NCBI GenBank assembly: GCA_937995335.1
Contig: CALKIH010000041.1
Span: 211,709 to 275,708, forward strand
Source: UBA2357 sp002344625
Lineage (GTDB): Bacteria > Pseudomonadota > Gammaproteobacteria > Burkholderiales > Rhodocyclaceae
DNA length: 64,000 bases
Direction: 5' to 3'
Below the pieces are notes generated by a model. That model did no database searches, was not told where the DNA came from, and saw nothing but the letters and a program-made list of their open reading frames with translations. The position numbers were made by a program, and so were the translations under genes. Below are positions 8,766 to 16,692 of the stretch, in pieces. How positions within the stretch are numbered: the stretch's first letter is position 1; each line of letters opens with the position of its first letter.

Positions 8766-11237
8766 ATGCATCCGGGCTCAGAGATCTTGAAGCTTCCCTC
8801 ACCGCGAAATTCGATCCGATTCAGATTGCTGGCCGCGAGCACACTAGTTCAAGTGCTGTTGCTCTCGATGCTGCTGATCAACAGCATGCGGCTGATGAAC
8901 GGCGCGACCAGCGCCAGCATCGCGACCATGGTCGACCAGAACGCGGCCATGCTGCATGCCATGGCGACCGCATATGGCGAACGCGACCAGTTCCCTGCGC
9001 TCCAGGACCTGCTCCACGAGTTGCTGGTCGATGCGCACGAGGGACTGATCTATGTGCGCATTGGACAGTCCGAGCGCAAGGTGTTGCTCGACGCAGGCAA
9101 CACCGCCAGCGCGAGACTGAACGAGCTCCCGATCGGCATAGGCTCCTTCGGCCCCATCCGGCGCGGCAGTCTGGTGCATGTGCGCAAGCCGCTGCTGCTC
9201 GAACGCAATGAAGTCGGGTTTCTGCAGTTCGGCGTTTCGGTATCGGTGCTCGAATCGGCGCGACGCGCGATCCTGACCCAGGGCGGCATCATCGCGCTGA
9301 TGGAGATCCTGCTCACCCTCATGCTGCTGTCGCTGATCGGCTATCTCCTCACCCGCAACCTGGGCAGGTTGATGGTGGGCAGCCAAGCCATCGCGGAAGG
9401 GCGGCTCGAGCATCGCATTCCGGTCGAAGGGCACGACGAGCTTGCACAGCTTTCGGAACGGTTCAACGGCATGGCGGCGAATCTTCAGGGCCGGATCGGC
9501 CAGTTGGTCGACACCACCACGCGCCTGCAGATCAGCGAAGAACGTTATGCGCTTGCGACCCACGGCGCCAACGATGGCCTGTGGGACTGGGACATCGAAG
9601 CCGACGCGGTTTTCCTGTCGCCACGGTTTCGCGAGATTGCCAGGATTCCCGACAGCGAGGCGCCGCCGTTCAAGAACGGGCCGCTCGCGAACATGCATGT
9701 CGACGACCGGGCGGAGTTCCGCAACCATCTCGTGAACCATCTCAAGGGCCGCAGCGAGCAGTTTCAGGCCGAGTTCCGGGTGTGCGTGAGCACCGGTGAA
9801 TCGCGCTGGATCCTCGCGCGCGGCGTCGCGTTGCGCAATCCCGGCAATGGCCGTGCATACCGGATGGCGGGTTCGATCACCGACATCGATCTGCGCAAGC
9901 GGGCCGAGGCGCAATTGATCCATGACGCGTTTCATGACAACCTGACCAGCCTGCCCAACCGCGCGCTGTTCATCGAGCATCTCGATAGCGCGCTGCGCCG
10001 CCGGCATCGTGGCGGTTCGCACCAACTGGCCGTACTGGCCGTCAACCTCGAGCGCTTTCACCTGGTCAATGACAGCTTCGGGCACGCCGCGGGCGACACC
10101 GTCCTGCGCATGGTCGCAGACCGGATCACCGCCGTGATTCCTGAAGGCGATGTCGCGGCACGCGTGGGCGGCGATCAGTTCGCGGTGCTGCTCAACGAAC
10201 TCGATGACGCTTCGGCGGCACTGACGATCGCGCATCAACTGCGCGAAGCGCTGGCGAGCCCCATTTCGCTCGGCGGCCACCAGTACTATCCGACCAGCAG
10301 GGTCGGCATCGCCTTCAGCACCGACGAGGTGGAGAGCGCCGAGGCCATGCTGCGCGACTCCGACAATGCGCTGCACCGCACCGGCAGCACGGACAGCGGA
10401 CCGGTCCGGATGTTTCATGCCTCGATGCACGCCCAGATGCTCATGTCGCTGCAGATCGAGGCCGATCTTCGCAACGCGATCGGCAATCGCGCGATAACGG
10501 TCAACTATCAGCCGATCGTCTCGCTGCAGGACGACCGCATCACCAGCCTCGAAGCGCTCGCGCGCTGGCACCATCCAACCCGGGGTGCGATCGCCCCGGG
10601 CGAGTTCATTCCCCTGGCCGAGAACCTTGGCCTCATCCACGCGCTGGGCATGAGCGTGCTCGAACAGACCTGCGTGGCCATACTCGACTGGCAGTCGAAG
10701 CTGGGAGCCGACGCCGTGCCGCCGGTCAGCGTCAATCTGTCGGCACGACAGTTCGCCCACCCCGCGCTGGCAGAGGAAATCGTCGGCATGATCCACGCAC
10801 ACGGGGTGGCGCCTTCGCAATTGCGCATGGAGGTGACCGAGAGCGCGATCGCCGATGTGCGGGGCCAGGCGAGCGATGTGCTCGCGCGCTTCAGGGCAGC
10901 CGGCATCCAGGTGCTCATCGACGACTTCGGCACCGGATACTCGGCACTGAGCTATCTCCACACCATTCCCTGCGACGTGATCAAATTCGACGGCTCGTTC
11001 ATCCATGCCATCGTCGAGGACCAGCGCCTGCGGGCCCTGGTCAGGCGCAGCATCGAGCTCGCGCACGATCTTGGCATGACCGTCGTTGCCGAATGCATCG
11101 AGAACGAAGAACAGGCGGAGATCCTGCGCTCGCTGGACTGCGACCATGGGCAAGGCTACCGCTACAGCCGGCCGCTCACCCCCGTCGGCGTCGAGCGTCT
11201 GCTGTCCCCCCCTCATCCGGCGCCCCCAAATACATGA
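8766..11237 (+). CDS. Membrane GGDEF/EAL protein with HAMP and PAS domains (degenerate GGDEF)
   Basis: An 823-aa inner-membrane c-di-GMP protein. The order is TM1 (about 20-42), a periplasmic sensor region, TM2 (about 178-198), HAMP, PAS (about 255-375), GGDEF (about 385-545) and EAL (about 555-810). The GGDEF domain looks inactive: the signature is GGDQF (468-472), and the metal-binding loop reads VNLERFHLVND where active enzymes have an Asp in place of the Asn. The EAL domain keeps Glu596 in EALARW, NLSARQF, EVTES, DDFGTGYS and a final GQGY, so it is probably a c-di-GMP phosphodiesterase. It overlaps the next gene (ATGA), coupling it to a porin-like protein and a PstS-like protein. Confidence 0.88.
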   Translation: MHPGSEILKLPSPRNSIRFRLLAASTLVQVLLLSMLLINSMRLMNGATSASIATMVDQNAAMLHAMATAYGERDQFPALQDLLHELLVDAHEGLIYVRIGQSERKVLLDAGNTASARLNELPIGIGSFGPIRRGSLVHVRKPLLLERNEVGFLQFGVSVSVLESARRAILTQGGIIALMEILLTLMLLSLIGYLLTRNLGRLMVGSQAIAEGRLEHRIPVEGHDELAQLSERFNGMAANLQGRIGQLVDTTTRLQISEERYALATHGANDGLWDWDIEADAVFLSPRFREIARIPDSEAPPFKNGPLANMHVDDRAEFRNHLVNHLKGRSEQFQAEFRVCVSTGESRWILARGVALRNPGNGRAYRMAGSITDIDLRKRAEAQLIHDAFHDNLTSLPNRALFIEHLDSALRRRHRGGSHQLAVLAVNLERFHLVNDSFGHAAGDTVLRMVADRITAVIPEGDVAARVGGDQFAVLLNELDDASAALTIAHQLREALASPISLGGHQYYPTSRVGIAFSTDEVESAEAMLRDSDNALHRTGSTDSGPVRMFHASMHAQMLMSLQIEADLRNAIGNRAITVNYQPIVSLQDDRITSLEALARWHHPTRGAIAPGEFIPLAENLGLIHALGMSVLEQTCVAILDWQSKLGADAVPPVSVNLSARQFAHPALAEEIVGMIHAHGVAPSQLRMEVTESAIADVRGQASDVLARFRAAGIQVLIDDFGTGYSALSYLHTIPCDVIKFDGSFIHAIVEDQRLRALVRRSIELAHDLGMTVVAECIENEEQAEILRSLDCDHGQGYRYSRPLTPVGVERLLSPPHPAPPNT

Positions 11238-12427
11238 CCATGCGCACGCGATTCCTGGGTTGCCTGATCGGGCTGACCCACCTCATGGCCGCCGTGCCGG
11301 TCAGCGCCGATGACGGCTTTCAGTTCTCCGGCTTCGGGACCGCCGCGCTCATTTCACTCGATCAGAACGACGTCTTTTTCAACCATCCCGGCAAGCAACG
11401 CGAACGCCAGCGCAACGACTGGCTCAGCGCATCCGACAACCTGCTCGGCCTGCAAGGCTCTCTGCGCCTGCGTGACGACACCGAAGCCACTGCGCAGATC
11501 ATCGTCGACGAAGACCACCGCAACAAGGTCAAGCCCCGGATCGCCTGGGCTTTCGTACGCCATGATCTCAAGCCCGACCTCGCCGTGCGGGCCGGGCGCT
11601 TGCGCGCACCGTTCTTCATGCATTCGGACAGCCTCAACATCAACTTCACCCACCCCTGGGCACGCCCTCCGGTCGAAGTCTATGGACTCAATCCGGTCAG
11701 CGATCTCGATGGCATCGACATGCTCTATCGCATGCGCGTCGGAGGATTCAATGTCGAGATTCAACCCTATTTCGGATTTGGGGAGGTCAAGTTCCCGGAT
11801 GGCAGCGCCAACCTCGACCGGACCGGCGGCCTCAGCATCAATATGTCACGCGGCGATCTGCGCTTGCAGTTCGGTCATGGCGAAGGCGGTTTCGATCTCC
11901 ACTATGGCGACCCCCTGTATCTCGGCACCCGTGACTACCTGCTCGCAACCGGTCAATCGGATGTCATCTACAGGCTTTCCGGGGAAGACGCTCACACGAG
12001 CTTCAGCGCATTCGGGTTTCAATGGGATCGCGATGCCTATCAACTGAGCGGCGAATTGGCGCAGCGCAGGGCCGACAAGTTCCTGGCCAATGCCTATGCC
12101 TGGTACTTGAGCGTTGCCTACCAGGCCGGCACGCTCGCACCGTTTGCGGTCATCGCGCAACAGAACACCTCGAGCCAGCCGATCCCGGCGAATGGCGACC
12201 CGGTGTTGGCGGCCTATCTCGCCTCGCGCAGCGCCAACCAGGAAAGCCTCGCACTGGGGGTGCGCTGGGATTTCGAACCCAGCAAGGCCCTCAAGCTCCA
12301 ATGGACCCGCAGTTGGGTCGAAGACGATGCGTGGGGCGCATTCTTCCCGATGGGCAATCAGGGCACCCGTACGCCGGCCGGCAGACGCATCGACATGCTG
12401 AACCTGTCGCTCGACTTCGTCTTCTAG
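11234..12427 (+). CDS. Porin-like outer-membrane protein
   Basis: A 397-aa exported protein with a signal peptide ending near VSADDG. The body alternates polar and hydrophobic residues like beta strands, and it ends in LDFVF with the terminal Phe needed for Bam-dependent insertion. The start FQFSGFGTAALISLDQ resembles gammaproteobacterial and betaproteobacterial porin-like proteins found beside small PstS-like genes. ATG at 11234 overlaps the stop of the GGDEF/EAL gene, and the next gene follows after three bases, so all three should be made together. The substrate is not evident. Confidence 0.75.
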   Translation: MTMRTRFLGCLIGLTHLMAAVPVSADDGFQFSGFGTAALISLDQNDVFFNHPGKQRERQRNDWLSASDNLLGLQGSLRLRDDTEATAQIIVDEDHRNKVKPRIAWAFVRHDLKPDLAVRAGRLRAPFFMHSDSLNINFTHPWARPPVEVYGLNPVSDLDGIDMLYRMRVGGFNVEIQPYFGFGEVKFPDGSANLDRTGGLSINMSRGDLRLQFGHGEGGFDLHYGDPLYLGTRDYLLATGQSDVIYRLSGEDAHTSFSAFGFQWDRDAYQLSGELAQRRADKFLANAYAWYLSVAYQAGTLAPFAVIAQQNTSSQPIPANGDPVLAAYLASRSANQESLALGVRWDFEPSKALKLQWTRSWVEDDAWGAFFPMGNQGTRTPAGRRIDMLNLSLDFVF

Positions 12428-12430
12428 ACC

Positions 12431-12862
12431 ATGAGGATGCTGCGCATCTTCACCCTGGCTGCGCTCACGGCGAGTGCATTGCTCGCCGCCTCCGCGGCCA
12501 TGGCCGATATCGTGCTGGTCACGGCGATCAACGGACCGATCACGCAGGCCAGCCGCGAAGAAGCGGAGCAACTCTACCTCGGCCGGCTGAGCGCATTGCG
12601 CGACGGCACGCCGGTACGTCTGCTGGACCTTCCGGCCGGCGAGATCCGGGACCACTTCTATGCACGGCTTCTGGGCAAGAACAGCATCCAGACCCGAGCC
12701 TACTGGTCGCGCATGGTATTCACCGGACGCGCCCGCCCACCGCGCGAAGTAGCCGACGAAGCCGAACTCCGGGCGCTGATGGTTCGCGACTCCAACCTGA
12801 TCGGCTACATCGCCGAAGAGCAACTGACGCCCGACCTGAGGGTGTTACTGCGCCTGCCCTGA
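12431..12862 (+). CDS. Small PstS-like periplasmic (phosphate-binding-type) protein
   Basis: A 143-aa secreted protein with a signal peptide cut near AAMAD. It looks like the short PstS-like proteins often annotated as phosphate ABC transporter substrate-binding proteins. Typical features are IVLVTAINGPITQASREEAEQLYLGRLSAL near the start and the later YWSRMVFTGRARPPREV, followed by IGYI. No transporter permease is nearby. Its partner is more likely the sensor region of the GGDEF/EAL protein or the porin in the same operon. Ligand binding is an inference. Confidence 0.7.
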   Translation: MRMLRIFTLAALTASALLAASAAMADIVLVTAINGPITQASREEAEQLYLGRLSALRDGTPVRLLDLPAGEIRDHFYARLLGKNSIQTRAYWSRMVFTGRARPPREVADEAELRALMVRDSNLIGYIAEEQLTPDLRVLLRLP

Positions 12863-12888
12863 TCTCGCCGCCAGCCGCACTGCGCCCA

Positions 12889-13608
12889 TCAGCGCGCCAC
12901 AACCGCGACGCGCATCGCCCCCACCCCTTCGACCGTCGCTACCAGCTCATCGCCGGGCAGCACCGGCCCGACCCCCTCCGGCGTCCCGGTGAAGATCAGA
13001 TCGCCCGGCGCCAGGCAGTAGTAGCGCGACAGCAGCATGATGATCTCCGGAACGGTCCAGGTCATGTCGGCCACCACCCCCGACTGACGGAGCTTGCCAT
13101 TGACCGACAACGACACACGGGTGTCGTCCGGCAACACACCGGTCGCACGCCGAATTGCCGAAATCGGCGCCGACTGGTCGAAGGCCTTGGCAATATCCCA
13201 TGGGCGCGCCTTGGCTTTGGCCTCCGCCTGCAGGTCGCGGCGGGTCATGTCCAGACCCACCGCGTAACCCCATATCGACGCACGTGCGGAGTCGACGTCC
13301 AGATTCTCGCCACCGCCGCCCAGCGCGACGACGAGTTCGACCTCATGGTGAACGTCACGACTTGCGAGCGGATAGCGAAATTCGACCGCCCCGCCCTCCG
13401 CCGCCGACACGACCGCATCGGCCGGTTTGCAGAAGAAAAAAGGCGGCTCGGACTCTGGTTGCCCGCCCATCTCGCGTGCATGGGCGGCATAGTTGCGCGC
13501 AATGCAGAAAATCCTGCGTACCGGAAAGCGGCCTCCGCCCGCGACCGGCACACTTGCCGGCGCGGGCGCCGCGATCACGAAAACCTCGTTGTCTCTCATC
13601 TCGCTCAT
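12889..13608 (-). CDS. Fumarylacetoacetate hydrolase (FAH) family protein
   Basis: A 239-aa cytoplasmic enzyme of the FAH superfamily, which hydrolyses or decarboxylates beta-keto acids and related products of aromatic degradation. The core motifs are IFCIARNYAAHAREMGG, the metal-binding segment HHEVELVVALG, GYAVGLDMTRRDLQ, and the closing GDLIFTGTPEGVGPV. The start MSEMRDNE at 13608 gives a usual-length protein; a longer in-frame reading upstream is not family-like. It is convergent with the PstS-like gene. The exact substrate (for example acylpyruvate or oxaloacetate) cannot be settled from sequence. Confidence 0.85.
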   Translation of the reverse strand: MSEMRDNEVFVIAAPAPASVPVAGGGRFPVRRIFCIARNYAAHAREMGGQPESEPPFFFCKPADAVVSAAEGGAVEFRYPLASRDVHHEVELVVALGGGGENLDVDSARASIWGYAVGLDMTRRDLQAEAKAKARPWDIAKAFDQSAPISAIRRATGVLPDDTRVSLSVNGKLRQSGVVADMTWTVPEIIMLLSRYYCLAPGDLIFTGTPEGVGPVLPGDELVATVEGVGAMRVAVVAR

Positions 13609-13749
13609 TGATCCAGCTCTCATCCGATACGAACCCGCCCCGACACACTGCCGGCGACCACCCGGCTCTGCAGCGGCCGCGCTGGCAAACCGGTTCCAGT
13701 ATAAGTCGAATGCGCGATCAAACTTGACCTGCCCGTCAGCTTCCTGTGT

Positions 13750-13768
13750 AATGCGAATTGTTCCCATT
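13750..13768. promoter_or_regulatory. Fur-like box upstream of the bfd/tonB region
   Basis: AATGCGAATTGTTCCCATT matches the 19-bp Fur consensus (AATGATAATNATTATCATT) at 13 of 18 informative positions, and its two halves are nearly palindromic. It lies about 90 bases before the Bfd-like gene. Iron repression of a bacterioferritin-associated ferredoxin and the TonB system is well known in proteobacteria. Binding is not shown by sequence alone. Confidence 0.5.
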
Positions 13769-13856
13769 TGATTTACCGGTTTGGCTGTGAAATTGCGGAC
13801 GGCCGGATGAACGTGATAGCGCTTGGTCAGGGGTTTGACGGACGAGGGTTGAACGA

Positions 13857-14108
13857 ATGTATATCTGCCTGTGTAGTGGCGTAACCGAACGGCAAATCGG
13901 CATTGCCGTGGCCGAAGGCGCGACCAAGCTCCGAGACCTGCGCGAATGCCTTGGCGTGGCCGCCGACTGCGGCCGCTGCGCACAAAGCGCGAAGGAATGC
14001 TTGCGCAGCGCGACGGCAGCCCAGCGGCCTGCTCAAAAGGTCGGCTGGGCCGAGAGTGCGGCGCGGACCTTCAACGGATTGCTCACGCTCGAACCAGAGG
14101 CCTCGTGA
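13857..14108 (+). CDS. Bacterioferritin-associated ferredoxin-like [2Fe-2S] protein
   Basis: An 83-aa small protein with the Bfd/BFD-like [2Fe-2S] pattern. Two N-terminal cysteines appear in MYICLCSGVTERQI, and a second pair occurs in ADCGRCAQ, so the arrangement is C-x-C then C-x2-C. In other bacteria Bfd donates electrons to bacterioferritin to release stored iron when iron is scarce. A Fur-like box lies upstream and tonB-exbBD downstream, consistent with that role. The C-terminal tail after residue 60 is less conserved. Confidence 0.8.
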   Translation: MYICLCSGVTERQIGIAVAEGATKLRDLRECLGVAADCGRCAQSAKECLRSATAAQRPAQKVGWAESAARTFNGLLTLEPEAS

Positions 14109-14147
14109 GAGGTCGCCCGGATCGAACCGACACAAGGCAAGCCGCTC

Positions 14148-14309
14148 ATGTTCGACCCTCGCTCGATCGGACGTTTTTTCTCACCTGCGCGCTCGGCCGC
14201 ACCCAACTCGGCCCCGTACGCTCGACAGGCACTGAGCGCGTTTGCCGAAACACGCCTAATTGTCTACATTTTTTGCGCTGCGCTCATACTCGATCTACTG
14301 TTGCGGTAA
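14148..14309 (+). CDS. Possible 53-aa single-span membrane protein
   Basis: A short reading frame between the Bfd-like gene and tonB starts MFDPRSIGRFFSP and ends in a hydrophobic stretch, LIVYIFCAALILDLLLR, that could be a single transmembrane helix. AAGG lies 11 or so bases before the ATG, a weak ribosome site. I do not recognise the family. The codons are GC-rich like those of the neighbours. It may be a real small protein of the iron locus or only a chance frame in a 249-base gap. Confidence 0.3.
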   Translation: MFDPRSIGRFFSPARSAAPNSAPYARQALSAFAETRLIVYIFCAALILDLLLR

Positions 14310-14357
14310 GCCGACCCACCGCACAGCCTGACCCGTGGCGGGCCTGAAACATCACCC

Positions 14358-15305
14358 ATGCCTTATTCCGGATCCCTGGTCCCGACACCGTTGACCGCAC
14401 TGCTGCCGCCCGACCGGCCTGCCTGTTCCCAAATGGCCCTGGATCTGCCCAAGCATGCCAGCGGGACGAGCGGTTCGCCCGCCGCATCCCGGCCTCGTCG
14501 CCGCGAATCATCGCTCCTGCTCACCTTGGTCGCCGTCATCCATGTTGCCGGCGCGATCAGTCTGGCCCGCCTTAGCCCGGCCCCTCGCCAGCTCGACAGC
14601 CCGCCTATCGTGGTCGCACTGATCGGCCCGCCTGGCGATGCGTCCAGCCAGACCGCCGCGGCAGCCGAACAGCCCTCGGCCCCTGCCACACCCGAATCGG
14701 CGAGCGCACCGCCCGCCCCCCCGGAGCCACCGCCGCCCCAGCCGCAAGCGGTCACGCCCCCGCCCTTGGCCCCGAGCGCTCCGACGGAATTGCAGCCGCC
14801 GCCGAAACCGAAGCCGGTTACGGCCGACAAACCCAAGCCGAAGCCAAAGCCGCCGCGTGAAACACCGCCGCCCAAGCCTCAGCCCGCCGCCGCGCCGGCG
14901 ACCACAGTGGCGACGGCGTCGGAACCCAGCAACGGCCCGGCTCAGGCATCGACGCCGACCGCGACGGCCGGCCCCCAAGGGTCGCCGAATCCGTCGGCCA
15001 ACGCCGCGTCCAACCAGATCACGCCCGCGCGCTTCGATGCCGGCTATCTGAACAATCCGGCCCCCGCATACCCACCCTTGGCGCGCAGGCTGCAGGAGCA
15101 AGGCAAGGTCATGCTGCGCGTGCACGTGAGCGCGGACGGCAAACCAGGGAAAATCGAACTCTCCTCCAGCTCGGGCTCGGACAGGCTCGACAAGGCGGCG
15201 CAGGCCGCAGTAGCGCGCTGGCGCTTCGTACCCGCACGCCAGGGCGACAGGAATGTCGAAACCTGGGTGATCGTTCCCATCATTTTCAAACTTGAAGGAT
15301 CCTGA
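14358..15305 (+). CDS. tonB: Energy transducer TonB
   Basis: TonB couples the proton-motive force, harvested by ExbB-ExbD, to outer-membrane receptors. The 315-aa protein has a cytoplasmic N-terminus of about 50 residues, longer than usual, and one membrane anchor (SLLLTLVAVIHVAGAISLA). A very proline- and lysine-rich periplasmic spacer with KPKPKPKPP-type runs follows, then the C-terminal TonB domain. The domain shows NPAPAYPPLARRLQEQGKVMLRV and ends with AAVARWRFVPARQGDRNVETWV. exbB starts three bases after its stop. The receptor at 37618 is a likely client. Confidence 0.92.
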   Translation: MPYSGSLVPTPLTALLPPDRPACSQMALDLPKHASGTSGSPAASRPRRRESSLLLTLVAVIHVAGAISLARLSPAPRQLDSPPIVVALIGPPGDASSQTAAAAEQPSAPATPESASAPPAPPEPPPPQPQAVTPPPLAPSAPTELQPPPKPKPVTADKPKPKPKPPRETPPPKPQPAAAPATTVATASEPSNGPAQASTPTATAGPQGSPNPSANAASNQITPARFDAGYLNNPAPAYPPLARRLQEQGKVMLRVHVSADGKPGKIELSSSSGSDRLDKAAQAAVARWRFVPARQGDRNVETWVIVPIIFKLEGS

Positions 15306-15307
15306 AC

Positions 15308-16078
15308 ATGCAAGGCACCGAAGCCTTCGGCCTCCATCACCTCTGGACCCAGTCCGACCTCGTCATCAAGATCGTCGCGTTCACGCTCCTGGTCATGTCG
15401 GTCGCCAGTTGGACGCTGATCCTCACCCGCGCGGTGAGACAGTGGCGCGCACGTAACCACGACGGCGCCATCGAATCGTTCTGGAATGCGGCCAGCCTGG
15501 AAGAAGGTTTGGCGCGGGTGTCGCACCTGGCGCCCGACTCGCCCGTCGAGGCACTCACACGCCAGGGGGCTGCCGCTGCCGAGCACCTGCGCAACCATAC
15601 CCACACCGACACCCTGGGCGGCAAGCTCGACGCGGACGAATTCGTCACGCGCGCCTTGCGCAAATCGATCGCACTGTCGACGGCGCAACTCGAGTCCGGC
15701 CTGACCGTACTCGCATCCATCGGTTCGACCGCGCCTTTCGTCGGCCTGTTCGGAACCGTGTGGGGCATTTACGGCGCGCTGATCAACATCAGCGCCTCGG
15801 GCATGGCGACCCTCGACAAGGTCGCGGGTCCGGTCGGCGAAGCCTTGATCATGACCGCCTTCGGCCTGTTCGTCGCGATTCCGGCGGTGCTCGCCTTCAA
15901 TGCCTTCACCCGCGCAAACCGGCTCGAGTTGTCGGAACTCGACGCGTTCGCCCACGACCTGCACGCCTGGCTCACGACCGGCAGCCGCCTCGCCAGCGCG
16001 CCCACCGGCGAAACCCAGCCACAGGACAGGCGCCAGCGCACCGCCAGCTCGGCGCACGCGCTGTCGCAGGGAGCCTGA
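15308..16078 (+). CDS. exbB: TonB-system proton channel subunit ExbB
   Basis: A 256-aa MotA/TolQ/ExbB-family inner-membrane protein with three membrane helices. The first is LVIKIVAFTLLVMSVASWTLIL. The conserved block LTVLASIGSTAPFVGLFGTVWGIYGAL spans the second, and VGEALIMTAFGLFVAIPAVLAFNAF the third. With ExbD it forms the proton-driven motor that energises TonB. It sits between tonB and exbD with one- to two-base gaps, a single operon. Confidence 0.95.
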   Translation: MQGTEAFGLHHLWTQSDLVIKIVAFTLLVMSVASWTLILTRAVRQWRARNHDGAIESFWNAASLEEGLARVSHLAPDSPVEALTRQGAAAAEHLRNHTHTDTLGGKLDADEFVTRALRKSIALSTAQLESGLTVLASIGSTAPFVGLFGTVWGIYGALINISASGMATLDKVAGPVGEALIMTAFGLFVAIPAVLAFNAFTRANRLELSELDAFAHDLHAWLTTGSRLASAPTGETQPQDRRQRTASSAHALSQGA

Positions 16079-16079
16079 G

Positions 16080-16493
16080 ATGGCCTTCGGCGGATTCGAA
16101 CGGGACGCACGCGGCGCCCCGATGGGTGAAATCAACATGGTGCCGCTGATCGACGTCATGCTGGTACTGCTGATCGTGTTCATGATCACCGCGCCGCTGC
16201 TGACCCATTCGGTGAAGATCGACCTGCCCACGGCCAGCACCGAGACCAGCAACGAGAAGCCGGACACGATTACCCTGGCCATCGACGGCACGGGCAAGCT
16301 GTTCTGGAACAACGAACCCATCAACGACGCCGAGCTGGATCTGCGCCTGGCAGACGCCGCACTCCTGCCGGAACAACCCGAACTGCATCTGCGGGCCGAT
16401 CGTGAAACGCGTTATCAGGTCCTTGCCGACGTGATGTCACGGGTGCGCACGGCCGGCCTGCACAAGATGGGTTTCATCACCCAGCCCGAGTGA
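16080..16493 (+). CDS. exbD: TonB-system proton channel subunit ExbD
   Basis: A 137-aa TolR/ExbD-family protein. The N-terminus GEINMVPLIDVMLVLLIVFMIT contains the single membrane helix with the essential proton-carrying Asp (LIDVML). A periplasmic domain follows, ending HKMGFITQPE. ATG at 16080 lies one base after the exbB stop. It completes tonB-exbB-exbD. Confidence 0.95.
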   Translation: MAFGGFERDARGAPMGEINMVPLIDVMLVLLIVFMITAPLLTHSVKIDLPTASTETSNEKPDTITLAIDGTGKLFWNNEPINDAELDLRLADAALLPEQPELHLRADRETRYQVLADVMSRVRTAGLHKMGFITQPE

Positions 16494-16502
16494 CACCGGA
16501 AA

Positions 16503-16525
16503 GGCCGGCGGGTTTCGCACCGGCC
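16503..16525 (+). terminator. Hairpin after exbD (weak terminator candidate)
   Basis: GGCCGG at 16503-16508 and CCGGCC at 16520-16525 form a short GC stem ten bases after the exbD stop. There is no U tract, so termination is uncertain. Confidence 0.3.
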
Positions 16526-16544
16526 GCTTTCGCGGGCGCGCTCT

Positions 16545-16584
16545 TTGATCTGGCGCAAACCCGCGCCCGATAGCCGGATATCAT
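16545..16584 (+). promoter_or_regulatory. FNR/DNR-type box and -10 for the NapC/EB_dh gene
   Basis: TTGATCTGGCGCAA at 16545-16558 resembles the FNR/DNR consensus TTGAT-N4-ATCAA; the left half is exact and the right half keeps CAA. A good -10, TATCAT, lies at 16579-16584, about 27 bases from the box centre, close to class II spacing. It would drive the multihaem cytochrome under low oxygen. Confidence 0.5.
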
Positions 16585-16692
16585 TCCGAGATCGCCGCAT
16601 AATCATGGCTCCAGCACTCAGGAGCAGTATTCTTGCGAGACTCAGACCGACCTGACCACAGCGCTTCCGCAACACGCGCCGGGCGCTCCGGC

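Noticed and set aside
8844..11216. Long open frame antisense to the GGDEF/EAL gene
   Set aside because: Same reason: a compositional shadow without recognisable motifs or a ribosome site.
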